From Roseibium suaedae (lineage in GTDB: Bacteria; Pseudomonadota; Alphaproteobacteria; Rhizobiales; Stappiaceae): a DNA stretch of 64,000 bases. The position numbers and the translations under genes are program-made. Position 1 is the first letter of the stretch, and each line of letters opens with the position of its first letter. Shown one piece after another: positions 43,703 through 52,085 of this stretch. The notes under the pieces are model-generated. The model had not been told where the DNA came from, did not search any database, and was given only the letters and a program-made list of their open reading frames with translations. The stretch spans positions 1-64,000 of the forward strand of contig NZ_FRBW01000007.1 of NCBI RefSeq assembly GCF_900142725.1, in the 5' to 3' direction.

Positions 43703-45118
43703 GTGATTTTGGGGGCATTTGAAGAGCTGGCGCGGGAACTGGCGGAAGGCGGTGAGACATCCCAAGGGGGGCGAGTTCAGCCGGACCAGAAACGGGCCTC
43801 TGACAAGCTTGTTGAATTGGGCGCAGCACGCTGGAACGATGCCGGTTTGACGCTCGTTCCGCCTTTCGATCTGACGGCACTTTGCCTTTTCGCGCCGCTT
43901 CTGGATGCGCTGCGGCCTGAGCTTTTCGACATCTCCCTTGATGATTTTCCCTATGTGTTGATGGCTGCCTTTCCAGGTGCTGGAAGCCGGCTGGATGGCG
44001 TGCCGGAGGCTGCCATGCGGTCCGTTGTGAGTGGCGGGCAGGGACGGGCGAAGGCTAAAGCCGTTCTCTCCTGCCTGGGGGAACTTGCGGAAAGAGCAAC
44101 GCTTTTGCGCCGGCGTCCGGAGGACGGGCGTGTCGTGGGCCGCTCCGGGGGCTGTGTGGACCTCAACCTCGGTGAGGTGCTGGGCTTCAGCCGGCAGCAG
44201 GAAGCGGTTCTTCTGGCGGCCCGCCCTCATCTTGAAGCCTTCACGGGCGAGGGGGGGCGGATCGATTGGAATTCGGTCTCAGTGGACCGTTTGCGCGGGC
44301 TTGATCTTTCGACTGGAGAGCCTGTCAGCGTGCCTGCCTGCGGCGTCTTTGTCGAAACGGACCGGACTTCGCCCTTCGCTGGACTTGGGCTTGGATCAAC
44401 GGTCGGCGCTGCCGTCTGGAGGGATCTGGAAGGGGCGCGGCAAAGGGCACTTCTTGAGCTGGTGGAGCGTGATGCTGTTGCCCGTGCCTGGTACAACCGC
44501 CTGGGGATAACCCGGCTTTGCGAGGCGAGTTGGTCACAGGTTTTCGATGTCGAGGTGGCGCAATTTATCAAGGATCGGGCGCGTACCACCTGGATCCTGA
44601 CCCTGGATTGCGAATTTTCCGCGCATGTAGTTGTCGCCTTGTCGCACACAGACGGGGGGCTTGAGGCGGCTTTCGGTTCGTCCGCAGGGCTGACCTATGC
44701 TCAGGCGGCGGAAAGTGCTCTGAGTGAAATGCTGCAGAGCGAGCGCTCCCATGCCTTTGCCCTGAGGTCCTGGCAAGTGGAGCAGGTCAAGAATGCCGGT
44801 GCTTCCGCACGTCCCTTGCCGCCTCCGCTTGCCTATGGCGCCAGCGTGGATGTCCGGCAGGATCTCGGTTTGCTTGAGGCCAGGATGATGGATGAGATCC
44901 CATCGGAGATTTTTTCTCCGGAAGATGTGCTTGAAAGCTGCCTTGCGGACGGGATCCGTCTCTATGAGGTTGATGTGACCGAGCCCGGTCTCAAGATCCC
45001 TTGCGTCAAGATCCTCTCGCCTGATCTGGCAAGCTGGCAGCCTCGTTTCGGCAAGCGCAGACTGTTTCTTGGGGGGCGGAGTGAGGCCGAATTTGCAGCC
45101 CGGCCATTCCCGTTCTAG
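43703..45118 (+). CDS. YcaO-family ATP-dependent cyclodehydratase-like protein
   Basis: A 471-residue YcaO-domain protein. The ATP/Mg2+ motifs expected for the family are visible: ExxE in CLGELAERATLL (about residues 124-135), and ExxER in RALLELVERDAVARAWY (about 248-264). The protein ends RPFPF, close to the C-terminal proline-rich (PxPxP) end of azoline-forming YcaO enzymes but one Pro short. YcaO enzymes activate peptide backbone amides with ATP, giving azolines, thioamides or amidines. No E1-like (ocin-ThiF) or TfuA partner is adjacent; the ~110 N-terminal residues might take over leader binding. GTG start with AAGGA 6 bases upstream; a GTG 14 codons earlier is less likely. Confidence 0.85.
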   Translation: MILGAFEELARELAEGGETSQGGRVQPDQKRASDKLVELGAARWNDAGLTLVPPFDLTALCLFAPLLDALRPELFDISLDDFPYVLMAAFPGAGSRLDGVPEAAMRSVVSGGQGRAKAKAVLSCLGELAERATLLRRRPEDGRVVGRSGGCVDLNLGEVLGFSRQQEAVLLAARPHLEAFTGEGGRIDWNSVSVDRLRGLDLSTGEPVSVPACGVFVETDRTSPFAGLGLGSTVGAAVWRDLEGARQRALLELVERDAVARAWYNRLGITRLCEASWSQVFDVEVAQFIKDRARTTWILTLDCEFSAHVVVALSHTDGGLEAAFGSSAGLTYAQAAESALSEMLQSERSHAFALRSWQVEQVKNAGASARPLPPPLAYGASVDVRQDLGLLEARMMDEIPSEIFSPEDVLESCLADGIRLYEVDVTEPGLKIPCVKILSPDLASWQPRFGKRRLFLGGRSEAEFAARPFPF

Positions 45119-45239
45119 GGCGGTTGACAGGTGCCGGATGAGCGGCTAGAAAAAACTTGAGAATAATACTCCACTTTGGAGCGGCGTTCTCACTGGCGAT
45201 TGCCGGTGCCCCTTTCGGGGTCTCTGGAAACTCACTTCA

Positions 45240-45266
45240 GGCGGGTCTTTTGGACCCGCCTTTTTT
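45240..45266 (+). terminator. Rho-independent terminator after the YcaO gene
   Basis: GGCGGGTC pairs perfectly with GACCCGCC over TTTTG, followed by six T. It ends the rightward transcript about 120 bases after the YcaO stop and lies just beyond the convergent CAP-domain gene. Confidence 0.9.
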
Positions 45267-45292
45267 CTTTTGAATGCCTTGCAGATTTCCGC

Positions 45293-45847
45293 CTAGCGGA
45301 CGACCGGCCTGCCGTCTTCCTGCGGACGCGACAGGGTCATGACCCAAAAATTGCGCCACTTTCCGTTGTTGCGGGACATGCGGGCGATGCCGACGCGGGT
45401 CACATAGATGTTCAGCAGGTTCTTGTTGTGATCCGGTGATTTCTGCCAGCCGGCGAAGGCTGCCTGCAGACTGGCATAGCCAGCCCCCAGGTTTTCCGCG
45501 CCCGCATAATTGGCATAGCCAGCCTTGTCGAGCCGCTGGGACAGACCGAACGGGCTGTGGGCCCAGGTGTCCATGCTGTCCTTCTCCGCGATGTGGCGGG
45601 CCATGTCCGCGGAGACGAGATCAAGCCTGCGGTCATGAAGCAGCGGTGACTTGCCCTTTTGCGCCCGGTAGGCGTTGAGCATGGCCAGCATGGCATCCTG
45701 GTCGACGGCAACCGGTGTGATCACCGTTTCCTCTTCCAGTTCCTTGCTGAAGTTCAGCATGCCGCAACCGGACAGGCTGGTTGCAAGCAGGCCTGCACCG
45801 GTCAGCCCGGTCAGAAAGCGGCGACGGTCTGTGGCATAACCACTCAT
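45293..45847 (-). CDS. CAP-domain (SCP/PR-1-like) lipoprotein
   Basis: A 184-residue exported protein. The N-terminus has a twin arginine stretch (DRRRFLTGLTGAGLLATSLSGC) ending in a lipobox LSGC, so it is probably a Tat-exported lipoprotein. The CAP domain follows: MLAMLNAYRAQKGKSPLLHDRRLDLVSADMARHIAEKDSMDTWAHSPFGLSQRL, AENLGAGYASLQAAFAGWQKSPDHNKNLLN, and a final WRNFWVMTLSRP. CAP proteins are extracytoplasmic; enzymatic roles are not general. Its ATG overlaps the stop of the phosphodiesterase gene (ATGA). Confidence 0.88.
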   Translation of the reverse strand: MSGYATDRRRFLTGLTGAGLLATSLSGCGMLNFSKELEEETVITPVAVDQDAMLAMLNAYRAQKGKSPLLHDRRLDLVSADMARHIAEKDSMDTWAHSPFGLSQRLDKAGYANYAGAENLGAGYASLQAAFAGWQKSPDHNKNLLNIYVTRVGIARMSRNNGKWRNFWVMTLSRPQEDGRPVVR

Positions 45848-46683
45848 ACCTTTTCATCTCCGGGCCAGGTGACGCCTTCATCGGCCCAGAACGGGAAGGG
45901 GCCGGGGTGCTGTTCCACATAGGCAAGATGGCTGACAAGGCCTGTTGCCGGGGTGTGGCGATGGATGAAATAGGCGGCCGGTTCGAAATTGAACTGGCCC
46001 GGCGCATCCTCGGAGAATTCCAGAACAAGCTGGTGGGCTGTCGAGGGGGCAAGGGTCATGATCTTGCCTGCGAAGGACGTCACCAGCGGCCGGTGCACAT
46101 GGCCGCAGATGATCCGCTCCACATGGGCATGCGGCCGGACGACGTCTGCCAGAGCCTCGCCATCGGCCAGGCCAATGCCGTCCATATGCGGAATGCCGGT
46201 CAGGCAGGGCGGATGGTGGATGGCCAGAATCGTCGGCTTGTCGCTCTCGCTCAAGGTTCTGGACAGCCAGTCCAGCTGCTCCTGGCCAAGATGACCGTGA
46301 GGCTTGCCGGGGACGTTGGAATCAAGGGCGATCAGCCGGAGGCTGCCGATGTCGGCAGCGTAATAGATCTTGCCGCTGGCGGTGTCGCGGATGCCCGGAT
46401 AGTCGGAAAAGGCAGCCTTCATCCCGTCGGATTGATCATGGTTGCCGGGCAGCAGATAGACCGGCATGGGCAGCTTCGACAGCATGCGGCGGGCCTGGGC
46501 ATATTCACGCGGATCGTTGTTGTCGGTCAGGTCACCGGTGACCACGACCGCGTCCGGACGCGGCTCGAGCGCCAGCAGTGCCTTGACCGCGCGCTCTGCG
46601 CGCATGTTGGTGTCGCTGACCCGGTAGCAGGTCAGACCGCTCGGCCGGAGATGCAAGTCGGTAATCTGGGCAATCAGTGTCAT
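45844..46683 (-). CDS. Metallophosphoesterase (CpdA-like 3',5'-cyclic nucleotide phosphodiesterase family)
   Basis: A 279-residue calcineurin-type phosphoesterase with all five metal motifs: ITDLHL, VVTGDLTD, LPGNHD, IHHPP and ICGHVH. The order and short length match CpdA, which hydrolyses cAMP, but related proteins act on phospholipids and other diesters. No signal peptide. It overlaps the CAP-domain gene by 4 bases and is divergent from the glycosyltransferase operon. Confidence 0.9.
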   Translation of the reverse strand: MTLIAQITDLHLRPSGLTCYRVSDTNMRAERAVKALLALEPRPDAVVVTGDLTDNNDPREYAQARRMLSKLPMPVYLLPGNHDQSDGMKAAFSDYPGIRDTASGKIYYAADIGSLRLIALDSNVPGKPHGHLGQEQLDWLSRTLSESDKPTILAIHHPPCLTGIPHMDGIGLADGEALADVVRPHAHVERIICGHVHRPLVTSFAGKIMTLAPSTAHQLVLEFSEDAPGQFNFEPAAYFIHRHTPATGLVSHLAYVEQHPGPFPFWADEGVTWPGDEKV

Positions 46684-46793
46684 GATAGGTCCAAGAAATG
46701 GATAGGCTTAACGTCCGGGAGACGATACCGGAGGCTGGCTCTCAGGCAAGCGCCTGTTTCCCTTTTCCTCCGTCTCATGTAGGAGGAAGCGGA

Positions 46794-48566
46794 ATGCGGC
46801 GAGAGCCCGACCGGACAAAAGCCGGACCGAAAAGTCCGGCAAAGAGCAGGAACCTGATCGACATGAGTGATGGCATGGACGCTGTGCGCCGCCCCCTCTG
46901 GATGCGTCTCTTTGCCCATGATGTCAGTGCGCCATTGCTGCTTTTGCTGCTGGCACTCGCGATTTTCATTCCGGGCCAATGGACCATTCCACCGCTCGAC
47001 AGGGACGAACCGCGCTTCACCCAGGCCACCAAGCAAATGCTTGAGACGGATAACTATGTCGATATCCGCTTTCAGGAAGAAGCCCGTCACAAGAAACCTG
47101 TGGGCATCTACTGGATCCAGGCAGCTGCGGTGAAGATGACCGGCTTTGGGGCGGATGCGCCGCTCTGGGCCTACCGTCTTCCCTCTCTTATTGCTGCCTG
47201 CCTGACGGTGCTCTTTGTCTACTGGACGGCGAGGGCTTTTGTCGGTCCACCTGCCGCTCTTGTTGCAGGGCTGTTCTGCCTGGCCGCGATCATTCTGGGC
47301 GTCGAGGCAAGACTGGCCAAAACCGATGCCGTGCTCTTTGCCAGTATTGCGCTCGCGCAGGGGGCATTGGCCCGCATCTGGCTGAATGGCGGCGAAGAGC
47401 GCCGCTGGGGTCTGGCCTTCCTGTTCTGGACAGGGCTTGCAGTCGGCGTTCTGGTCAAGGGGCCGGTCGCGTTGATGGTGCTCGGCTTCACCATTGCCGG
47501 GATCATGGTGCTGACCCGCAAATTCGCCTGGTTCAAGTCGGCAGCTCCCCTTGCCGGGTTGCTCTGGTTCGTCGCGCTGGTTCTGCCCTGGTTCGTTGCG
47601 ATCTACATCGCCACCGATGGCGCCTTTTTCCAGGAGGCTGTCGGCAAGGATCTGCTCGGCAAGGTCGGGCAGGGGCAGGAGGGGCATGGTGCGCCGCCGC
47701 TGACCCATCTGGGCGTGATGTTCGGCGTGTTCTGGCCGCTGCCCGCCTTCGTGCTGCTGGCGCTTGGCGCTATCTGGCGTGGCCGGGCAAGCCCGCTGGT
47801 GGTCTTCTGTGCCGCCTGGTTCCTGCCGTCCTGGGTCGTGTTTGAACTGGTCGCGACCAAACTGCCCCATTACACCATGCCCTTGCTGCCAGCCTTGGCC
47901 ATTCCGGTGGGCGCGGCGCTGATGGAAGGGGTGGGCCGGCAGTCCAACCGGGCGCTGCGCTGGATTGCTGCCGTTCTTCTGGCCATACCCGCCCTGGCTC
48001 TGGCCGTGGCCAGCTTTGCTGGTCCGCTCTATCTCGGCGACTGGCCCTCGCCCCCTGGGGCCGTTTTGGCTGTCTTCGGCGCGCTTCTGGCAATTGGTGC
48101 TGCTTCCCGTCTGGTGCAGGGGCGCCCCCTTGATGGAGTTCCTCTGGCTGTTGCTGCCTCCGTCGTGCTCACCATTGGGATCTGGGGCTTTACCGGACCG
48201 GCTCTCAAGACGATCTGGATCAGCCCGCGTCTGACGGATGCGATCACCGAGAGCGCCACCTGTACGGATCCGGCGGTTGCATCTGCCGGGTTCAACGAGC
48301 CGAGCTTCATTTTCCTGCAGGGAACTCAAACGGCGCTCGTCAGCGGCAAGGACGCGGCAGACTTCCTTGCGGGCAAGACAAATGCGGGGATAACGCCTGA
48401 GAAGGCCGGGGCCTGCCGTATTGCCGTCGTCGAAAGCCGTCAGGAACAGGCGTTTCTTGAAGCTGCCAATGCGAACGGACTTGTGCCTGAGCTGCGAAAG
48501 AGAGTAGACGGCCTCAATATCAACGGCGGAAAACGGATGGATATCGGACTTTATGTCCATCCGTGA
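46794..48566 (+). CDS. GT39/ArnT-like membrane glycosyltransferase
   Basis: A 590-residue polytopic protein of the PMT_2 (ArnT) class that moves a sugar from a polyprenyl phosphate onto lipid A or another acceptor in the periplasm. IPPLDRDEPRFTQATKQMLETDNYV is the catalytic periplasmic loop, with the DRDEPR acidic motif. The following RHKKPVGIYWIQAA and LAKTDAVLFASIALAQGAL are standard for the class. AGGAGG lies 7 bases before the ATG; a longer upstream frame is not used. It is the first of four linked envelope genes that would make and use a polyprenyl-linked sugar. Confidence 0.9.
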   Translation: MRREPDRTKAGPKSPAKSRNLIDMSDGMDAVRRPLWMRLFAHDVSAPLLLLLLALAIFIPGQWTIPPLDRDEPRFTQATKQMLETDNYVDIRFQEEARHKKPVGIYWIQAAAVKMTGFGADAPLWAYRLPSLIAACLTVLFVYWTARAFVGPPAALVAGLFCLAAIILGVEARLAKTDAVLFASIALAQGALARIWLNGGEERRWGLAFLFWTGLAVGVLVKGPVALMVLGFTIAGIMVLTRKFAWFKSAAPLAGLLWFVALVLPWFVAIYIATDGAFFQEAVGKDLLGKVGQGQEGHGAPPLTHLGVMFGVFWPLPAFVLLALGAIWRGRASPLVVFCAAWFLPSWVVFELVATKLPHYTMPLLPALAIPVGAALMEGVGRQSNRALRWIAAVLLAIPALALAVASFAGPLYLGDWPSPPGAVLAVFGALLAIGAASRLVQGRPLDGVPLAVAASVVLTIGIWGFTGPALKTIWISPRLTDAITESATCTDPAVASAGFNEPSFIFLQGTQTALVSGKDAADFLAGKTNAGITPEKAGACRIAVVESRQEQAFLEAANANGLVPELRKRVDGLNINGGKRMDIGLYVHP

Positions 48567-48612
48567 GCCTGACGGATGTCCTGAACGCAGACCCGAGAGC
48601 TGGCTGGAGTTT

Positions 48613-49521
48613 ATGAGCGAAACCGGATTGCAAGCGAAGCTGAAGCGCATTGTTGGCCGCATGGACGGAAATTTCCGTCAGGTCCGCCAGCTGATCGCGG
48701 GCAGGGCAGAGCGTGCGGAGCGCTTTCGTGACCCCTTGCGCCCCGGTCAGAGGCCGCAGGACATTTTTGCAGTTCTTCTGTTCACAGTTGGTCTGGCCGT
48801 GGTGGTTCTGGATATTCCGACCTACCCCTGGATCCGCTCTCTGCCGCCAGCCTATCTGAATACTTTTGCCACCTTCACGGATCTGGGCAAGGCGCACTGG
48901 ATCTTGTGGACCTCGGGCGTCATCTGTCTGGCATTGCTTGCCCAGGAAACCGGAAAGTGGCGGTTCCGTCTGCGCATGGCGGCAGGCGCCGCCTTCACCT
49001 ATGGTGGGTTTATCTTCTTCACTGTTGCTGCAAGCGGTGTCCTGTCCGTGATCCTGAAATGGTCTCTCGGGCGCGCGCGCCCGAAGCTTTATGATCAGGT
49101 GGGGCCGGTCGAGTTCGATTTCTTTGCCTTCCACGGCAGCTACACAAGCTTCCCCTCCGGCCATTCCACTACGGTAGGGGCGTTTGCTGCCGCGCTGGCG
49201 CTGATTTTCCCGTCCTGGCGCTGGCTGATCCTGGTTGCCGCCTTCTGGGTGGCCTTCAGCCGCTGCTTTGTCGGGGCCCATTATCCCTCCGACGTGATCG
49301 CCGGAACGCTTCTGGGCGTCACCTTCACCTTCTTCACAGCGCGGGCACTTGCCCGCCGCAGGCTCGGATTCCACATCACGCCGGAAGGCCGGATCGAGCC
49401 GATCATGAGCGCCCGTTCTGCAAAGGCCTGCGTCCGGGAAATCTGGCGCACCTGGCTTGGCCGTCAGACGGCACGGCGCGCTGAACCAATGCGAGAGAGC
49501 CATGACCAGCAGCCACAATGA
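48613..49521 (+). CDS. PAP2-superfamily membrane phosphatase (LpxE-like)
   Basis: A membrane phosphatase of about 302 residues with the three PAP2 signatures: KWSLGRARP (KX6RP), SFPSGH, and SRCFVGAHYPSD (SRX5HX3D). It could remove phosphate from lipid A or undecaprenyl diphosphate at the periplasmic face. The ATG used has TGGAG close upstream; an ATG 20 codons earlier, overlapping the previous gene, is also possible. It belongs to the same operon as the ArnT-like and GT2 genes, so dephosphorylation and glycosylation of one lipid is likely (inference). Confidence 0.88.
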   Translation: MSETGLQAKLKRIVGRMDGNFRQVRQLIAGRAERAERFRDPLRPGQRPQDIFAVLLFTVGLAVVVLDIPTYPWIRSLPPAYLNTFATFTDLGKAHWILWTSGVICLALLAQETGKWRFRLRMAAGAAFTYGGFIFFTVAASGVLSVILKWSLGRARPKLYDQVGPVEFDFFAFHGSYTSFPSGHSTTVGAFAAALALIFPSWRWLILVAAFWVAFSRCFVGAHYPSDVIAGTLLGVTFTFFTARALARRRLGFHITPEGRIEPIMSARSAKACVREIWRTWLGRQTARRAEPMRESHDQQPQ

Positions 49522-50269
49522 GGCGATGAGCGCCGCCAAGGGGCATCTAGCGGTGACCGTGGTTGTTCCGGCCAAGGATGAAGCCGAGAACCTGCCGATC
49601 CTGCTGGACGAAATCCGCGAAGCCCTGACCGGCCGGAATTTCGAAGTCATCGTTGTCGACGATGGCTCGGGGGACAACACCGGTGAGGTGCTGGCCGCCT
49701 ATCAGACCGCAAATCCGTGGCTGCGGGTGTTCCGTCATGAAACCGCTTGCGGCCAGAGCTGTGCGGTGCGCACCGGCGTTCTGAATGCCCGTGGCGACGT
49801 GGTCGCGACCATCGATGGGGATGGCGAGAACAATCCGGCCTATATCCCGGAACTGCTGGATGCGCTGGCAGCCGGTGGTCCGCAGGTCGCCCTTGCCGCC
49901 GGGCAGCGTCTTGGCCGCAAGGCGAGCCTTGCCAAGCGCTATGCTTCCAAGTTTGCCAACAAGCTGCGCGGCGCGATCCTGAAGGACAAGACCCGCGACA
50001 GTGGCTGCGGCCTGAAGGCCCTGCGGCGCGAGGTGTTCCTGCAGCTTCCCTATTTCGACAGCTGGCACCGCTTCCTGCCCGCGCTGGTCATCCGCGAAGG
50101 CTATGACGTGGTGCATGTCGACGTGCTGGATCGTCAGCGCCGCCATGGCACGTCCAAATACGGCATTTTCGACCGGGCGCTGGTGGGCGTGCTCGACCTT
50201 TTCGGTGTCTGGTGGCTTCTGCGCCGCCGGAAGCGGATTGCCCGTGTGCGGCAGACCGCCGGCTCCTAA
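49502..50269 (+). CDS. GT2 family polyprenyl-phosphate glycosyltransferase (ArnC/Dpm1-like)
   Basis: A 255-residue cytoplasmic-face glycosyltransferase. It begins VTVVVPAKDEAENLPILLDEI, then VIVVDDGSGDNTGEVL, DGDGENNP (the DxD metal site) and the C-terminal RQRRHGTSKYG. It has none of the C-terminal membrane helix pairs of the longer ArnC, so it resembles Dpm1 in length. It would load a sugar onto a polyprenyl phosphate for the ArnT-like enzyme. Start at ATG 49502, overlapping the PAP2 gene by 20 bases. Confidence 0.9.
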   Translation: MTSSHNEAMSAAKGHLAVTVVVPAKDEAENLPILLDEIREALTGRNFEVIVVDDGSGDNTGEVLAAYQTANPWLRVFRHETACGQSCAVRTGVLNARGDVVATIDGDGENNPAYIPELLDALAAGGPQVALAAGQRLGRKASLAKRYASKFANKLRGAILKDKTRDSGCGLKALRREVFLQLPYFDSWHRFLPALVIREGYDVVHVDVLDRQRRHGTSKYGIFDRALVGVLDLFGVWWLLRRRKRIARVRQTAGS

Positions 50270-50305
50270 CCCCGATCACCCAACGTTCAAGGAACGGATC
50301 AAATC

Positions 50306-50620
50306 ATGTCCGCGCTTCTCGACTGGCTTCACAGCGTATTTGTGGTGCAGTTTGATTTCTGGATCATCCTGGGCTTCTTCGCTCAAGGGATGTTCATGAT
50401 GCGCTTTGTTATCCAGTGGATCGCTTCCGAGCGGGTCGGCCGGTCGATCGTGCCGGTTGCCTTCTGGTTCTTCTCCATCGGCGGCGGCGTCTTGCTGCTG
50501 ATTTACGCGATCCAGCGCAAGGATCCAGTGTTCATTGCGGGCCAGGGGCTTGGCCTGATCATCTATTTCCGGAACCTCTGGCTGATTTTCAGGGAAAAGC
50601 GGCGCGATCCGGCAATCTGA
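50306..50620 (+). CDS. LAB_N (lipid A biosynthesis N-terminal) domain membrane protein
   Basis: A 104-residue protein with three membrane helices and the LAB_N pattern: FFAQGMFMMRFVIQWIASER, PVAFWFFSIGGGVLLLIYAI, QGLGLIIYFRNLWLI. The domain is found alone or fused to lipid A enzymes, and small versions usually accompany a GT2 like the one just upstream. A role as a flippase-like or anchoring partner for the polyprenyl-linked sugar is inference. Last gene of the operon; the cystathionine lyase gene converges on it. Confidence 0.87.
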   Translation: MSALLDWLHSVFVVQFDFWIILGFFAQGMFMMRFVIQWIASERVGRSIVPVAFWFFSIGGGVLLLIYAIQRKDPVFIAGQGLGLIIYFRNLWLIFREKRRDPAI

Positions 50621-50641
50621 CCGCGCCGATTTCTCTTTCGA

Positions 50642-51820
50642 TCAGCCGAAGGCGGCCTTGAATGCCGCGTCCAGATCCGCCTTCAGATCACGCGGATCTT
50701 CCAGGCCAATGTGCAGACGGCCCGAAACCACGGAGCTGTCAGGGGTCGTGGCCGTGCGCGCGCCCTTGAGGTGTACCGGAATGGCCAGGCTCTCGTAGCC
50801 CCCCCAGGAATAGCCAAGTCCAAAGAGCGTCAGCGCGTTGAAGAAGGCGGTGGACTGCTCCTTGGTGGTGCCTGCCTTGAAGTCGAAGGCGAAGAGGCCG
50901 CAGGCACCGGTGAAGTCCCGCTTCCAGATCGCATGGCCCGGATCGCTTTCCAGGGCCGGATAATGCACGCGGCTCACGTCGTCGCGGGCCTCCAGCCAGG
51001 TTGCGATCTCGAGCGAACTGCGCATGTGCCGTTCAAGGCGCACAGACAGGGTCCTGAGGCCGCGCAGGGCCAGATAGACGTCATCTGGCGCAACATGGAC
51101 ACCGAGGGCGCCATGCAGCGCTTCGAGTGCCGGCCAGGCCTTTTCAGAGGCGGCAACCGTGCCCATCATCGTGTCCGAGTGCCCGACGATGTATTTCGTG
51201 CCCGCCTGAATGGACAGGTCCACGCCCAGATCCAGCGGCTTGCAGAACAGGGGGCTGGCCCAGGTGTTGTCCATCAGAACGGTGGCGCCGATGGTTCTGG
51301 CGGCTTCCGCGATGGCTGGAATATCCTGCATTTCGAAGGTGAGCGAGCCGGGAGCCTCGGTGAAGACGGCTGCGGTGTTCGGCTGGAACAGGCTCTTGAT
51401 GCCGCCGCCGACGGCCGGGTCATAGTAGGTGACCTCGATGCCGTATTTCGGCAGCACCGTATCGGCAAAATGCCGGGTCGGGCCGTAGGCCGTGTCGGCA
51501 ATCAGGATGTGGTCGCCAGCCTTCAGGCAGGACAGGCAGGCCAGCGCCACCGCATTCAGGCCGGAATTGGCAAGCTTTACCCCCTTGGCGCCTTCCATCT
51601 GGCGGATGGCTTCTTCCAGCGCGTCGCTGGTCGGGGTTCCCCTGCGCCCGTAGTAATACCGCTTCTTGCCCCCCTCCATGGTTTCCACGTCCGGAAACAG
51701 AACTGTCGAGGCATGAACGACCGGAGGGTTCACGAATCCATGGAAATTTTGCGGATCATTGCCAGCATGCGTAAGGACGGTGTCTAAAAAATAGGCGTCA
51801 GTTGGCTTGTTCGTGGTCAT
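50642..51820 (-). CDS. metC: Cystathionine beta-lyase
   Basis: A 392-residue PLP enzyme of the Cys/Met metabolism family that cleaves cystathionine to homocysteine, pyruvate and ammonia. The blocks HASTVLFPDVETMEGGKKRYYYGRRGTPT, NSGLNAVALACLSCLKAGDH, VLMDNTWASPLFCKPLDLGVDLSIQAGTKYIVGHSDTMMG (with the PLP lysine in GTKY) and SWGGYESL near the C-terminus match MetC. AAGG lies 6 bases before the ATG. It is divergent from the aap transporter operon. Confidence 0.93.
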   Translation of the reverse strand: MTTNKPTDAYFLDTVLTHAGNDPQNFHGFVNPPVVHASTVLFPDVETMEGGKKRYYYGRRGTPTSDALEEAIRQMEGAKGVKLANSGLNAVALACLSCLKAGDHILIADTAYGPTRHFADTVLPKYGIEVTYYDPAVGGGIKSLFQPNTAAVFTEAPGSLTFEMQDIPAIAEAARTIGATVLMDNTWASPLFCKPLDLGVDLSIQAGTKYIVGHSDTMMGTVAASEKAWPALEALHGALGVHVAPDDVYLALRGLRTLSVRLERHMRSSLEIATWLEARDDVSRVHYPALESDPGHAIWKRDFTGACGLFAFDFKAGTTKEQSTAFFNALTLFGLGYSWGGYESLAIPVHLKGARTATTPDSSVVSGRLHIGLEDPRDLKADLDAAFKAAFG

Positions 51821-51899
51821 GTTCACCTTCTGTGCATTCACTTGCTAACCATTCCCAGGGCCACTAGGGAAAAAGTCGTAATTGTGAGACTGCAACCCC

Positions 51900-51916
51900 T
51901 TGACCCTTCGCGTCAA
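51900..51916. promoter_or_regulatory. Short inverted repeat between metC and aapJ
   Basis: TTGAC and GTCAA are inverted copies separated by seven bases in the intergenic region upstream of metC and aapJ. On either strand the TTGAC could also be part of a -35 box, so a regulatory role is only suggested. Confidence 0.3.
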
Positions 51917-52085
51917 ATGCCATCGAATGGATACATTGGGATGGTCTAAAGAGGGCTTGGAGGGAAAACCGGTCGCACCGGGACAATGTGAAGAGCTTTC
52001 CAGCCTGAGCACTGTCAATCGTGGGCCCGCAGCACCATCCCGATAAAACAAAAAAATGTATGGGTAACATAAAGGCTGCATTCTT

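Noticed and set aside
46680..48662. Long leftward frame opposite the ArnT-like gene
   Set aside because: It is an antisense shadow with high Arg, Gln and Gly and no motif; the rightward gene has a ribosome-binding site and conserved blocks.
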